NCBI RefSeq assembly: GCF_029080175.1
Contig: NZ_JARFJC010000025.1
Source of the DNA: Luteipulveratus flavus
GTDB taxonomy: Bacteria > Actinomycetota > Actinomycetes > Actinomycetales > Dermatophilaceae
Strand: one strand, 5' to 3'
DNA length: 64,000 bases
Shown: piece after piece, positions 51,233 to 60,800 of the stretch
Numbering within the stretch: the stretch's first letter is position 1
Layout of the letters: every line of letters begins with the position of its first letter
Position numbers and translations under genes: made by a program
Notes under the pieces: generated by a model
Told to the model about the DNA's origin: nothing
The model's input: the letters and a program-made list of their open reading frames with translations, nothing else
The model's database searches: none

Positions 51233-51826
51233 ATGGGCGAGCAGCCGCTGACGGTCGACTCCGCCGCCGAGCCGGCGGTGGAGATCCGTCGCAGCGCCCG
51301 GCGTCGGCGCACGGTGAGCGCCTACCGGGAGGGCGACCGCATCATCGTCCTGGTGCCGGCGCGGCTGACCAAGGTCCAGGAGCGCACGCTGGTCGCGGAG
51401 ATGGTGTCCAAGATCCAGGCTCGGGACCAGCGCCTGAAGCCCAGCGACAGCAGGCTCGCCGGCCGGGCCGAGGCGTTGTCGGCGCGCTACCTCGGTGGGC
51501 TCGCCCGACCGACCTCGGTGCGGTGGGTGAGCAACCAGCGCACCCGCTGGGGGTCGTGCACACCGATGGACGGCACCATCCGCCTGTCCCACCGGCTGCA
51601 GGGGATGCCGGAGTGGGTCGTCGACTACGTGCTGCTGCACGAGCTCGCCCACCTGCTCCAGCCCGGCCACGGCAAGTCGTTCTGGTCCCTGCTGGACGGC
51701 TATCCGCACCTGGCTCGCGCCCGCGGGTTCCTCGAAGGGGTCGCGCACGCCGACGGGCTGCCGACCCAGGACGCCGACGACGGTGCCGAGTCCGGCGACA
51801 TCGGGGCCGGCGAGGCGAGCGGCTGA
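51233..51826 (+). CDS. YgjP/M48-type zinc metallopeptidase
   Basis: A 197-residue cytoplasmic metalloprotein of the YgjP (DUF45) family. The zinc motif is 'VLLHELAHLLQPGHGKSFWS', with HExxH and the downstream His; before it come 'RRTVSAYREGDRIIVLVPAR' and the family's 'RTRWGSCTPMDGTIRLSHRL'. The last about 25 residues are acidic and disordered. Start is ATG 51233; the frame extends upstream without family sequence. Peptidase activity is likely from the intact motif but the substrate is unknown. Confidence 0.87.
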   Translation: MGEQPLTVDSAAEPAVEIRRSARRRRTVSAYREGDRIIVLVPARLTKVQERTLVAEMVSKIQARDQRLKPSDSRLAGRAEALSARYLGGLARPTSVRWVSNQRTRWGSCTPMDGTIRLSHRLQGMPEWVVDYVLLHELAHLLQPGHGKSFWSLLDGYPHLARARGFLEGVAHADGLPTQDADDGAESGDIGAGEASG

Positions 51827-51916
51827 CCCTGGCGGTTCGCCGGTCGCGGTGCGACCATGGTCGTGGCGGTCGCAACCGGTCGACGTCGCCCGGTGCGCCG
51901 GTCGCCTGGAGCGTCG

Positions 51917-52306
51917 ATGAGCGTCGTGGTCCTCTACCTGGTGGTGTGTGTCCTGCCCGGCGTGACCTTCCTGGTCGCCGAGCGGTGCTACCGCGCCTGG
52001 ACGGGCGAGACCCCCTGGCCGCGCAGCCGCAGTACGCAGGCACCGCAGGCTCCCGTCGTCCCGCACCCGCCGCTGGAGCGGCTGGTCGCCGACCTGCGTC
52101 GGCTGGACGCCGAGATCGCCCGCCTGGAGCTGTCGGCCCAGCCGGCCCGGGTACGACGCATGGAGGCAGTGGCGCTCGCCTACGACGACACGCTGCGCTC
52201 CTGCTGCGTCGCCCTGGAGGTCCCGCTCCCGTCGGGTGACCGGCTGGACGCCGCCGAGCGTCTGCAGGTCGAGGCGGACCTGGCCCAGGCCGGTCTGGTC
52301 TGGTAG
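51917..52306 (+). CDS. Small membrane-anchored protein of unknown function
   Basis: A 129-residue protein with one N-terminal membrane helix ('SVVVLYLVVCVLPGVTFLVA') and a cytoplasmic helical part ('LERLVADLRRLDAEIARLEL', 'RRMEAVALAYDDTLRSCCVA'). It resembles uncharacterised short actinobacterial membrane proteins with coiled-coil segments. I start at ATG 51917, where the membrane helix begins, though the frame is open from 51857. It ends 6 bases from the opposing NUDIX gene. Confidence 0.7.
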   Translation: MSVVVLYLVVCVLPGVTFLVAERCYRAWTGETPWPRSRSTQAPQAPVVPHPPLERLVADLRRLDAEIARLELSAQPARVRRMEAVALAYDDTLRSCCVALEVPLPSGDRLDAAERLQVEADLAQAGLVW

Positions 52307-52312
52307 GTCGGC

Positions 52313-52888
52313 TCAGCCCAGGGCCGAGCGCGCTGCGTCGACGAGCTCGTGCATGTCGGGGTCGGTCCGCTCGGGAAGTGCGTCCACCGGCCACCACGCG
52401 AGGTCCTCGGACTCCTCCGAGGCGACAGGTACGGCACCCGGCGTCGCGCGCGCCGCGAAGCGGAGGTCCAGGTGGGCCCGGCAGCGGCCGAACGCCGCCG
52501 GCAGCGCGTGCTCGTGCAGCTGCACCAGCCCCGGCCGGACCGTGAGCCCGGCGATACCCGACTCCTCACGGGCCTCGCGGGTCGCGGCGGCGTGCACGTC
52601 GTGGTCGGTCTCCTCCAGGTGGCCGCCGACCTGGACCCAGATGCGCGCCTTCTTGTGCAGCGTCAGCAGCACCTGGTCCAGCGTGGCGTCGAGGATCAGC
52701 GCGCTCGCGGTCAGGTGCTCCGCCGGCCCGTGGCGCCACGTCGCGCCCGGGTGACGGTGAACCTGCTCCAGGAACCGCTGCCGCAGCGCCGCCTGGGCCG
52801 CGTCCGGTGGCGCCCAGGCGGTCAGCAGGCGTGCGGCATCGGCGTCGAGCCGGGTGAAGGCGGAGGGTACGGAGATGGAGGTCGTCAC
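52313..52888 (-). CDS. NUDIX hydrolase
   Basis: A 191-residue NUDIX enzyme. The NUDIX box is 'GGHLEETDHDVHAAATREAREESG', matching GX5EX7REUXEEXGU with one altered position (Glu to His after the first acidic group). Flanking features are 'HLTASALILDATLDQVLLTL', 'KARIWVQVGGH' and 'LDLRFAARATP'. The substrate is a nucleoside diphosphate linked to an unknown group. GTG start 52888 overlaps the DUF2342 stop by 4 bases, so the two are cotranscribed. Confidence 0.87.
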   Translation of the reverse strand: MTTSISVPSAFTRLDADAARLLTAWAPPDAAQAALRQRFLEQVHRHPGATWRHGPAEHLTASALILDATLDQVLLTLHKKARIWVQVGGHLEETDHDVHAAATREAREESGIAGLTVRPGLVQLHEHALPAAFGRCRAHLDLRFAARATPGAVPVASEESEDLAWWPVDALPERTDPDMHELVDAARSALG

Positions 52889-54375
52889 TCCGGCTTGCGC
52901 TCGCCGGCGCCGGAGCCACCGTCTTCGTTGTCGTCATCGGCGCTCGCGGCGCCGTCGGCGTCCATCTCGGCGCGACCCTGGGCCAGCAGCTGGTCGAGCG
53001 CGTCGTCCATCTCGTCGCGAGCGGGCTCGTCGGCATCGATCGCCGTCCGTCGTGCGACGTAGGCGAGCGGGTCGTCGAGGTCCTCGCCGCTCGGCGCGAA
53101 GTCGGGGTGTTCCCAGGCCCGGTCGCGCTCCTGAGCGCCGGCGGCCTCCTCCAGCGCGCTCCACAGGTTGGCGGCATCGCGCAGCCGGCGGGGCCGCAGC
53201 TCCAGACCGACCAGCGAGGAGAAGACCCGCTCGGCCGGACCACCGGCGGCGCGGCGACGGCGTACGGCCTCCGACAGCGCTGCGGCGTGCGGCAGATGCG
53301 GGCTGGTCGCCCGCTCGGTGACGACGTCGACCCAGCCCTCGACGAGCGCGAGGGTCGTCTCGATGCGCTGCACGGCCCGCTGCTGCGCCTCGCTCGGCTC
53401 CGGCGTGAACAGCGACCCCTGGAGCGCGCTCTGCATGGCGGCGGGGTCCGAGGTGTCCGCCTCGCGGAGGGCCTCCTCGATGCGCTCGGTGTCGATGCTG
53501 ATGTCGCCGGCGTAGGACTGCACGGCGGCGAGGAGAGCGGGAGCGAGCCACGCCACCTCGTCGAACAGCCGGGCGCGCGCGGCCTCACGCACCGCCAGGT
53601 AGAGATGCACCTCGCCCGCCTCGATACCGAGTCCCTCGGCGAACGCGGCGACGTTGGCCGGGAGGACCACCACGGGGTTGCCCTCGACGAGGGGGAGGCC
53701 GACCTCGGTGCCGGTGACCAGCTCGCCCGCGAGCGCACCGACCGCCTGGCCGACCTGCATGCCGAACATCGCGCTGCTCATCCGGGCCACCATCGGCTCC
53801 ATCTGACCGACGAGCGCCGAGGCGTCGACGCCGGGTGGCAGACCGAGCTCGGCGGACAGGTCCGCGTCGCCCAGCTGGCCGAGCTGCTGCTTCATCGCCT
53901 CCCGGATCGCGGTGCCGACGCCGACGGCCACCGGTTCCACCAGCGTGCGCCAGACCGGCATCGTCTGCTCGACCCACTCGGCACGCGACCAGGCGCGTGC
54001 CCCCGCGGCAGGCGCCTGCAGGTCGGTGACCTCGTCCAGCCACAGGTTCGCGACCTGGACGACCTGCTCGACGTCGCGGGCCGTGCTGCTGCCCACGGTG
54101 GAGTCGCCCGCGGCGGAGACCGTCTTGCGGGCGGCGTCCGTCGCGAGCGCGACGTTGAACGACCCGTCGCTCGGGCCGGACATCATCGCCTGGACCTGGG
54201 CCTGGACCATCTGCAGCATCGCGGGGTCGAGGTTGTCGACGCCCATCTGCTTCAGGGCGTCGGCCAGCTCAGGGTTGGCGGACAGGTCGCCACCGGTGAG
54301 AGCGCGCAGGATCTCGGAGAGGTCGGGCTCGTCGTCACCCGGGCCGCTCGGCTGCAGGTGCGGGGTGTCGGACAC
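52885..54375 (-). CDS. DUF2342 (zincin-like) protein with incomplete metal motif
   Basis: A 496-residue protein of the actinobacterial DUF2342 family, annotated elsewhere as zinc-dependent metalloprotease (Rv3195 type). Family landmarks: 'MAEILR'-like N-terminus, 'MSSAMFGMQVGQAVGALAGE', 'EGNPVVVLPANVAAFAEGLG', then 'REAARARLFDEVAWLAPALL' (263-282) and an acidic C-terminal tail. At the expected HExxH position it reads REAAR (263-267), so both histidines are missing and catalysis by the usual zincin route is doubtful. GTG start at 54375; divergent from the SDR-like gene. Confidence 0.82.
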   Translation of the reverse strand: MSDTPHLQPSGPGDDEPDLSEILRALTGGDLSANPELADALKQMGVDNLDPAMLQMVQAQVQAMMSGPSDGSFNVALATDAARKTVSAAGDSTVGSSTARDVEQVVQVANLWLDEVTDLQAPAAGARAWSRAEWVEQTMPVWRTLVEPVAVGVGTAIREAMKQQLGQLGDADLSAELGLPPGVDASALVGQMEPMVARMSSAMFGMQVGQAVGALAGELVTGTEVGLPLVEGNPVVVLPANVAAFAEGLGIEAGEVHLYLAVREAARARLFDEVAWLAPALLAAVQSYAGDISIDTERIEEALREADTSDPAAMQSALQGSLFTPEPSEAQQRAVQRIETTLALVEGWVDVVTERATSPHLPHAAALSEAVRRRRAAGGPAERVFSSLVGLELRPRRLRDAANLWSALEEAAGAQERDRAWEHPDFAPSGEDLDDPLAYVARRTAIDADEPARDEMDDALDQLLAQGRAEMDADGAASADDDNEDGGSGAGERKPE

Positions 54376-54466
54376 GGTGGGTCTCCCTCTGACGTCGGTG
54401 GTGAGCCGCGCGAGTCACGCGGTGAGAGGATGACGTCTCTTCCCAGATAACCACGAGGGGGCCGTA

Positions 54467-55579
54467 GTGAGTTCCGCAGCCCGGCGCGTTCGCTCTCGGC
54501 GCACTTCTCCCGTGGTCGTCGCGCGGGCCGGCACCCCGTCCGGTGAGGCGATCGTCCGCGCACTGGCTGACCGACCGGCGGGCCGGGTGGCCGTCCGCGC
54601 GCTCGGCGTGGCCGGGGGGACGGTCGAGCCCGAGCTCGCGTCCGAGCGCGTCGCGGTCGTCGCCGACGTCGACCTGGCCGCACCCTCCGTCGCCGATCAC
54701 CTCGCCGGAGCGCGCGCGATCGTCCTCGTGCTCGCACCCGACGACCTGGCCGCCGAGCTCGCCGAGCGCGACCGCCGCGACCGCATCGCCACAGAGGTGC
54801 GCACGCTCGTCCTGGCGGCCGCCGCGACGTCCGTCGATCACCTGGTGCTGGTGACCAGCGCCATGGTGCACGGCGCGCTCCCGGACAACCCGGTGCCGCT
54901 CCCGGACGACGCGCCCCGCCGCGCGGAGGCGCTGGTCGGACTGGTCGGCGACCTGGTCGCCGCCGAGGAGGCGCTGGAGGCGGCTGCGGCACTCCACCCC
55001 GGGCTGCGGACGACCATCGTGCGGCCGGCGACCCTCGTCGGCGGCACCGACACGATCATCACCCGGCACGTCGCCGCACCGCGGCTGCTGCGACTCAAGG
55101 ACTCGGCCCCCGCCTGGCAGCTGTGCCATGTCGACGACCTCGGCCGGGCGGTCGCCCAGGTCGTCGACCAGGACCTCGGACCGACGGTGACCGTCGCGTG
55201 TGAGGGCTGGCTGACCCAGTCTGAGCTGGAGGAGGTGTCCGGTCTGCGCACGGTGGAGCTGAGCGGTGCGGCTGCACAGGGCATCGCGCACCGGCTGCAC
55301 CGCGTGGGCTCCCTCCCGTCGCCGGCGACGGACCTGGACTTCGTCGCCCACCCGTGGGCCGTCGCCGCGCAACTGCTGCGCGACGCGGGCTGGCAGCCGC
55401 AGCACGACAACCGCGAGTGCGTGGAGCTGTTGCTCACCGATGCCCGGGCGCACCGCATGGGGACAACTCGCAGGTTCGACCGTAAGGATGGGGCGGCGAT
55501 CGGCGCGGCGAGCGCGGCGGTCGCGATCGGAGCCACCGCGGCCATCGTGCGCCGACGTCGGAAGAAAGGCAGTGCGTGA
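54467..55579 (+). CDS. SDR/NAD-epimerase-like protein with C-terminal membrane anchor
   Basis: A 370-residue protein with a Rossmann fold of the atypical SDR type: 'VVVARAGTPSGEAIVRALAD' replaces the usual GxxGxxG, followed by 'ARAIVLVLAPDDLAAEL', 'HLVLVTSAMVHGALPD', 'TTIVRPATLVGG' and 'QLCHVDDLGRAVAQV'. The Tyr-X3-Lys catalytic pair is not evident, so it may only bind a ligand. The last 35 residues form a membrane helix and basic end ('AAIGAASAAVAIGATAAIVR'). GTG start. It overlaps moaE by 4 bases. Confidence 0.72.
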   Translation: MSSAARRVRSRRTSPVVVARAGTPSGEAIVRALADRPAGRVAVRALGVAGGTVEPELASERVAVVADVDLAAPSVADHLAGARAIVLVLAPDDLAAELAERDRRDRIATEVRTLVLAAAATSVDHLVLVTSAMVHGALPDNPVPLPDDAPRRAEALVGLVGDLVAAEEALEAAAALHPGLRTTIVRPATLVGGTDTIITRHVAAPRLLRLKDSAPAWQLCHVDDLGRAVAQVVDQDLGPTVTVACEGWLTQSELEEVSGLRTVELSGAAAQGIAHRLHRVGSLPSPATDLDFVAHPWAVAAQLLRDAGWQPQHDNRECVELLLTDARAHRMGTTRRFDRKDGAAIGAASAAVAIGATAAIVRRRRKKGSA

Positions 55580-56022
55580 GCGAGCAGCCCATCGCAGGAA
55601 CCGACCTCAGGGCGCGGTTGCTGGACGTCCGGGACGAGCCCCTCTCCGTCGACGAGGTCCTGGCCGCGGTCAAGGACCCGGCGGCGGGCGGGATCGCGCT
55701 GTTCGTCGGCGTCGTCCGGCAGGTCGATCACGACCAGCCGGTCTCCGCACTCGACTACTCCGCACACCCGAGCGCCGTCGACGCACTCGGTCGCGCAGCC
55801 GCGGCGGTCCTGACGGACGAGGTGACCGCGCTGGCCGCCGTCCATCGGACCGGCCACCTCGAGGTGGGTGACACCGCGGTGGTGGTCGCGGTCAGCGCAC
55901 CCCATCGCGGGCCCGCGTTGGAGGTGTGCCGGGAGATGATCGACACTCTCAAGCGCACGGTGCCGATCTGGAAGCACCAGCAGTTCAGTGACGGGAGCGA
56001 TGAGTGGGTGGGTCTGCCATGA
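55576..56022 (+). CDS. moaE: Molybdopterin synthase large subunit MoaE
   Basis: Catalytic subunit of molybdopterin synthase; it receives sulfur from thiocarboxylated MoaD to convert precursor Z into molybdopterin. The 148 residues show 'GGIALFVGVVRQ', 'VTALAAVHRTGHLEVGDTAV', 'AVSAPHRGPALEVCREMID' and the active-site lysines in 'TLKRTVPIWKHQQF'. No moaD is nearby; MoeZ at 27037 is a possible sulfur-transfer partner. It is coupled to both neighbours by 4-base overlaps. Confidence 0.93.
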   Translation: MSEQPIAGTDLRARLLDVRDEPLSVDEVLAAVKDPAAGGIALFVGVVRQVDHDQPVSALDYSAHPSAVDALGRAAAAVLTDEVTALAAVHRTGHLEVGDTAVVVAVSAPHRGPALEVCREMIDTLKRTVPIWKHQQFSDGSDEWVGLP

Positions 56023-57122
56023 GTACGCAGCAGGTCGCGCCGCCCGGGCAGCGGCGCCGCACCACCGGTGGCGGCCTCTCCCGCCGTACGACGTGGCTCC
56101 TGGTCGTCGTCGTGCTCGCGGTGATCATCGGGGCGGTCGGCCAGATGGTCAAGATGCCGTACGCGATCTTCAGCCCTGGCCCGGCGCAGGACACGCTCGG
56201 CAAGACCGGCAAGCAGGACATCATCGCGATCAGCGGCGCTCCCACGTACCCGACCTCGGGGCGCCTCGACTTCACCACGGTGTCGCTGTACGGCGGCCCG
56301 AACTACCCGGTGAGCCTCTGGCAGTGGCTGCGGGCCAAGACGGACGACGACAGCCAGATCGTGCCCGAGGAGCGCGTCTTCCCCAAGGGCGTGACCGGCA
56401 AGCAGGTCGAGCAGGAGAACACCGCGGAGATGGTGGGTTCCCAGCAGGCCGCGGAGGTGGTCGGCGTGCGGGCCGCCGGCAAGAAGGTCGGCGAGACCGT
56501 CAGCGTCGGCGCGGTGAGCAAGGGGCGCCCGGCCGATGGCCGGCTGAAGGCGGGTGATCGCATCGAGTCGATCGACGGCCGACCCGCGACGACGCTCGCC
56601 GCGGTGCACCAGCGGATGGACTCGGTGCAGGCGGGCGGCACGGTGCAGGTCGTCGTGACCCGCGCCGGTACCCGGCAGACCGTCGCCGTGCCCACCGTGA
56701 AGGACCCGCAGAGCGGACGCGCGGTGATCGGGATCACGCTCGCGCCGAAGTTCGACTTCCCGGTCGAGATCAAGGTCAACGCCGGTGACGTCGGTGGGCC
56801 CTCGGCGGGTCTGATGTTCAGCCTCGCGATCTACGACAAGCTCACGCCCGGACCGCTGACCGCCGGCAAGGAGTTCGCCGGTACCGGGACGATCGACACC
56901 GACGGCACCGTCGGCCCGATCGGCGGCATCCGGCAGAAGCTGGTGGGTGCGCGCGACGACGGCGCGGACTTCTTCCTCGCGCCGAAGGACAACTGCAACG
57001 AGGTCAAGGGACACGTGCCCGACGGGATGACCGTCATCAAGGTCACGACGTTCGCGGACGCGCGCAGCTCGGTCGAGAAGGTGGCCAAGGGGCAGACGTC
57101 CGGACTCCCGTCCTGCGGCTGA
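56019..57122 (+). CDS. PDZ and Lon-type (S16) membrane protease, YlbL-like
   Basis: A membrane-anchored protease of 367 residues. One N-terminal helix ('TWLLVVVVLAVIIGAVGQMV') leads to 'YAIFSPGPAQDTLG', a PDZ domain ('GRLKAGDRIESIDGRPATTL') and a Lon-like proteolytic domain with nucleophile Ser in 'VGGPSAGLMFSLAIYD' and Lys in 'GGIRQKLVGARDDGADFF'. It lacks the Lon ATPase, like Bacillus YlbL and mycobacterial Rv3194c. ATG 56019 overlaps the moaE stop (ATGA). Confidence 0.92.
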   Translation: MSTQQVAPPGQRRRTTGGGLSRRTTWLLVVVVLAVIIGAVGQMVKMPYAIFSPGPAQDTLGKTGKQDIIAISGAPTYPTSGRLDFTTVSLYGGPNYPVSLWQWLRAKTDDDSQIVPEERVFPKGVTGKQVEQENTAEMVGSQQAAEVVGVRAAGKKVGETVSVGAVSKGRPADGRLKAGDRIESIDGRPATTLAAVHQRMDSVQAGGTVQVVVTRAGTRQTVAVPTVKDPQSGRAVIGITLAPKFDFPVEIKVNAGDVGGPSAGLMFSLAIYDKLTPGPLTAGKEFAGTGTIDTDGTVGPIGGIRQKLVGARDDGADFFLAPKDNCNEVKGHVPDGMTVIKVTTFADARSSVEKVAKGQTSGLPSCG

Positions 57123-57164
57123 CCCCGGCCGTGCGCGTTGTCGCGCCCGGCCGGGTCGCCGCGG

Positions 57165-57701
57165 TCAGCTGAGCGTCGCGCGCAGCGCCTCGACGAGCCC
57201 GGGGGCGATGTCCTTGCCGATGGCGACCTTGTCGTCGGAGTCGTTGCTGCGCTGGCGCAGCAGACAGACCGCCTCGCCGTCGCGGAGCACGGCGACCAGA
57301 AGTCGGACGTCCTCGCGCTCGGGGTGCGCGGCGAGGGCCTCGCTCGCCTCCTCGGGGTTCTCGGGCAGGTCGCGCTCCGCCTCCGGCGGCACCACGATCC
57401 GCTCGATCGCGAGGGCGACGCCGTCCACCTCCTCGGGCCACGCGAGCCGGCCGAGCATCGACTCCAGCGACGAGGTCGGGGCCATGCCCTCCTGCTCGAT
57501 GGTGCTGTACGCGTCCGGGTCGACCCCGGCGAGCTGGTCCGCCAGGGCGGGCTCCCGGCGGGCGATGTCGGCGTTGCGGGCGATCGCGAACAGCCTGGGC
57601 GGCTGGTCCCAACCCGCGCCTGCCACGTGGCGTTCGGTGTCCACGGCACAGCTCATCAGGGGGGTGAGGACCGGGCGGAGGGGCGGCTCAGATGACGTCA
57701 C
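57165..57701 (-). CDS. PPA1309-family protein
   Basis: A 178-residue actinobacterial protein of unknown function. Family markers are 'DTERHVAGAGWDQPPRLFAI', 'TSSLESMLGRLAWPEEVDGV' and 'LLVAVLRDGEAVCLLRQRSN'. I use GTG 57701, which gives the usual length; GTG 57719 in the same frame would add six residues. It converges with the Lon-type protease gene and diverges from the UPF0182 gene, as in related genomes. Confidence 0.85.
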   Translation of the reverse strand: MTSSEPPLRPVLTPLMSCAVDTERHVAGAGWDQPPRLFAIARNADIARREPALADQLAGVDPDAYSTIEQEGMAPTSSLESMLGRLAWPEEVDGVALAIERIVVPPEAERDLPENPEEASEALAAHPEREDVRLLVAVLRDGEAVCLLRQRSNDSDDKVAIGKDIAPGLVEALRATLS

Positions 57702-57824
57702 GGGGCCATCGTGCCCCACGGGAGCGCCCGTCCCGCAGACGCTCGGGCGGGTCTGCCGCCGGTGGACCCAGGTCGGCGGGTTAGGTTAGGGGCCCCTGTC
57801 CACCCCTGGAGAGAGCGGATCTCG

Positions 57825-60800
57825 GTGAGCTCGACGGACGACTTCGACGGTGACGGCGGCCGCCGCGGCCGATCCCCTTTCGCGCGCGGGCCTCGGGTGC
57901 CGGGCGCCCTGCGATCCCGGCGTTCGCCGCTGGCGTCGGCCCTGGCCGCCGTGGTCGGCGTCGTCGTCGTCGCGCTGCTGTGGTCGAACCTGTGGACCGA
58001 GAAGCTCTGGTACGACAGCGTGGGCTACTCCTCGGTGTTCCGGACGGAGCTGACGGCCAAGATCCTGATGTTCCTGATCGGCGGGGCGATCACGGGCGCT
58101 CTCATCGCGCTCAGTCTCGTGGTCGCGCACCGGAGCCGGCCGATCTACGCGCCGTCGACGCCGGAGCAGGACAACCTCGACCGCTACCGCGAGATGCTCG
58201 ACCCCTTCCGGCGGGTCGCCTTCGTCGCCGTCCCGATCGTGTTCGGCCTGTTCGCCGGTGTGGCGGCACAGGCGCAGTGGAAGCTCCCGCTGCTGTGGCT
58301 CAACCGCCAGTCGTTCGGTGTCAAGGACCCCCAGTTCCACCTCGACATCGGCTTCTACGTCTTCACGCTGCCCCTGCTGGGCTTCCTGGTCGGCTTCCTG
58401 ACGATGGCCCTGGTGCTCTCGCTCGTGGCCGCGGTCCTGACGCACTACGTCTACGGCGGGATCGCGTTGCAGGGCAAGGGTCCTCGCACCACGGACGCGG
58501 CGCGCGTCCACCTGTCGCTCCTGCTCGCGGGCATCGTGCTGCTGCGGGCGCTCGCGTACTGGCTGGACCGGTACGACCTGACGACCAGCAAGGGCCGGCT
58601 GTTCACCGGCATCGGGTACACCGACCAGCACGCAGTGCTGCCCACGAAGGCGATCCTGGCCATCGCGGCGCTGCTGTGCGCCGCGCTGTTCGTCTCCACG
58701 ATCTGGACCCGGACCTGGCGGCTGCCGCTGCTCGGCACCGGTCTGCTGGTGGTGTGCGCCGTGCTGATCGGCGGCATCTACCCGGCGCTGGTGCAGAACT
58801 TCAGCGTGCGGCCGTCCGAGCAGACCCGTGAGGCCCCGTACATCAAGCGCAACATCGACGCGACGCGCACGGCGTACGCCCTGTCGAGCACGAAGTCGCA
58901 GAACTACCAGCCGAAGACGGACGTCTCGGCCGGGCAGCTGCGTGAGGACGCCGCGACCGTCCCGGGCATCCGGATCGTCGACCCCTCGGTCGTCTCGCCC
59001 ACCTACCGCCAGCTGCAGGGACGGGTGAACTACTACCAGTTCCCGGACGCCCTGGACGTCGACCGGTACGACATCGGCGGTCAGACCCGCGACACCGTCA
59101 TCGCGGCGCGCGAGCTCGACCTCAGCGGTATCCCCGCGGGGCAGCGCAACTGGGTCAACCAGCACTCGGTCTACACCCATGGCTTCGGCCTCGTCGCGGC
59201 GTACGGCAACAAGCGCACCGCCGAGGGCGAGCCGCAGTTCTTCGAGCGCAGCATCCCGCCGGTGGGTGAGCTCGGGAAGTACGAGCCGCGCATCTACTTC
59301 GGGGAGTCCTCGCCGACGTACTCGATCGTCGGCGGCGCAACGGGCAGCGCGCCCCGAGAGCTGGACTACCCCAACGAGGCGGCCGGCGGCGAGACCAAGA
59401 ACACCTATCGGGGGAGCGGCGGCGTCAACGTCGGCTCCACCGCGCGCAAGCTGGCCTACGCCATCAAGTACCGGCAGTACAACATCATGCTGTCCGACGT
59501 CGTGAACGACCGGTCTCGCCTGCTGGACCACCGCGAGCCGCGCGAGCGCGTCCAGCGCGTGGCGCCGTGGCTGACGCTGGACGGCAACGCCTACCCGGTC
59601 GTGGTCAACGGGCGGATCAAGTGGGTCGTCGACGGCTACACGACCAGCGCGCGCTACCCGTACTCCCAGCTGGCCTCGATCGGCGACGTCACCTCCGACT
59701 CGCTGACCAACCGGTCCCAGAACGTCCGCGCGGTCGAGGGCGGTCAGGTCAACTACATCCGCAACTCGGTCAAGGCGACCGTCGACGCGTACGACGGCTC
59801 GGTCGACCTGTACGCGTGGGACGACCAGGACCCGGTGCTGAAGGCGTGGTCGAAGGCGTTCGGCAACACCGTGAAGCCGCTGTCCCAGGTCAACGGCACG
59901 CTGATGAGCCACCTGCGCTACCCGGAGGACCTGTTCAAGGTGCAGCGGGAGCTGCTCGCCCGCTACCACGTCACCGACCCGAGCGCGTTCTACCAGGGCA
60001 ACGATGCCTGGCAGGTGCCGACGGACCCGACGCAGGCGCGCACGACGACCGCGAGCGGCGTCGCGCAGGGCCCGGTCACGCCGCCGTACTACCTGTCCGT
60101 CGCGATGCCGGGCCAGCCCGCGCCGGCGTTCTCGCTGACGACCACGTTCATCCCTGCAGGCTCGCGCCAGAACCTGTCCGGCTTCATGGCCGTCGATGCA
60201 GACGCGGGGGGTGAGACCGGGAAGAAACGTGCGGGGTACGGCACCATCCGGCTGCTGGAGATGCCACGTGCATCGACCATCCGCGGCCCCGGCCAGTTCC
60301 AGAACGACATCGAGTCCTCCCCGGTCCGCAGCACGGGCTTCGAGCAGACGCTGTCGCAGACGCTCGCGCTGAACCGCCAGCAGGGCTCGACGGTCGCGCT
60401 CGGCAACCTGCTCACCCTGCCGGTGGGCGGTGGTCTGCTGTACGTCGAGCCGATCTACGTCCAGGCCCAGGGCGAGACGTCCTACCCGCTGCAGCGGTAC
60501 GTCGTCACGGCCTTCGGCAACAAGCTCGCGTGGTCCGGCACGCTGGACGGCGCGCTCGACCAGCTGTTCGGCGGCAACTCGGGCGCGTCCGCCGGAGACG
60601 CGGGGACGACACCGACGACGCCACCGGGGACGTCGCCGTCACCCTCGCCGAGTCCGTCACCCTCGCCGAGCGGTTCCTCCAGTGCGCCTCCGACGCCTGG
60701 TCCGTCGGGGACGCTCAACCCTCAGCAGCAGGCGGTCAAGGACATCCAGGACGCCTACAACGAGGGCCAGCAGGCGCTCAAGCGGGGCGACTTCACGGCG

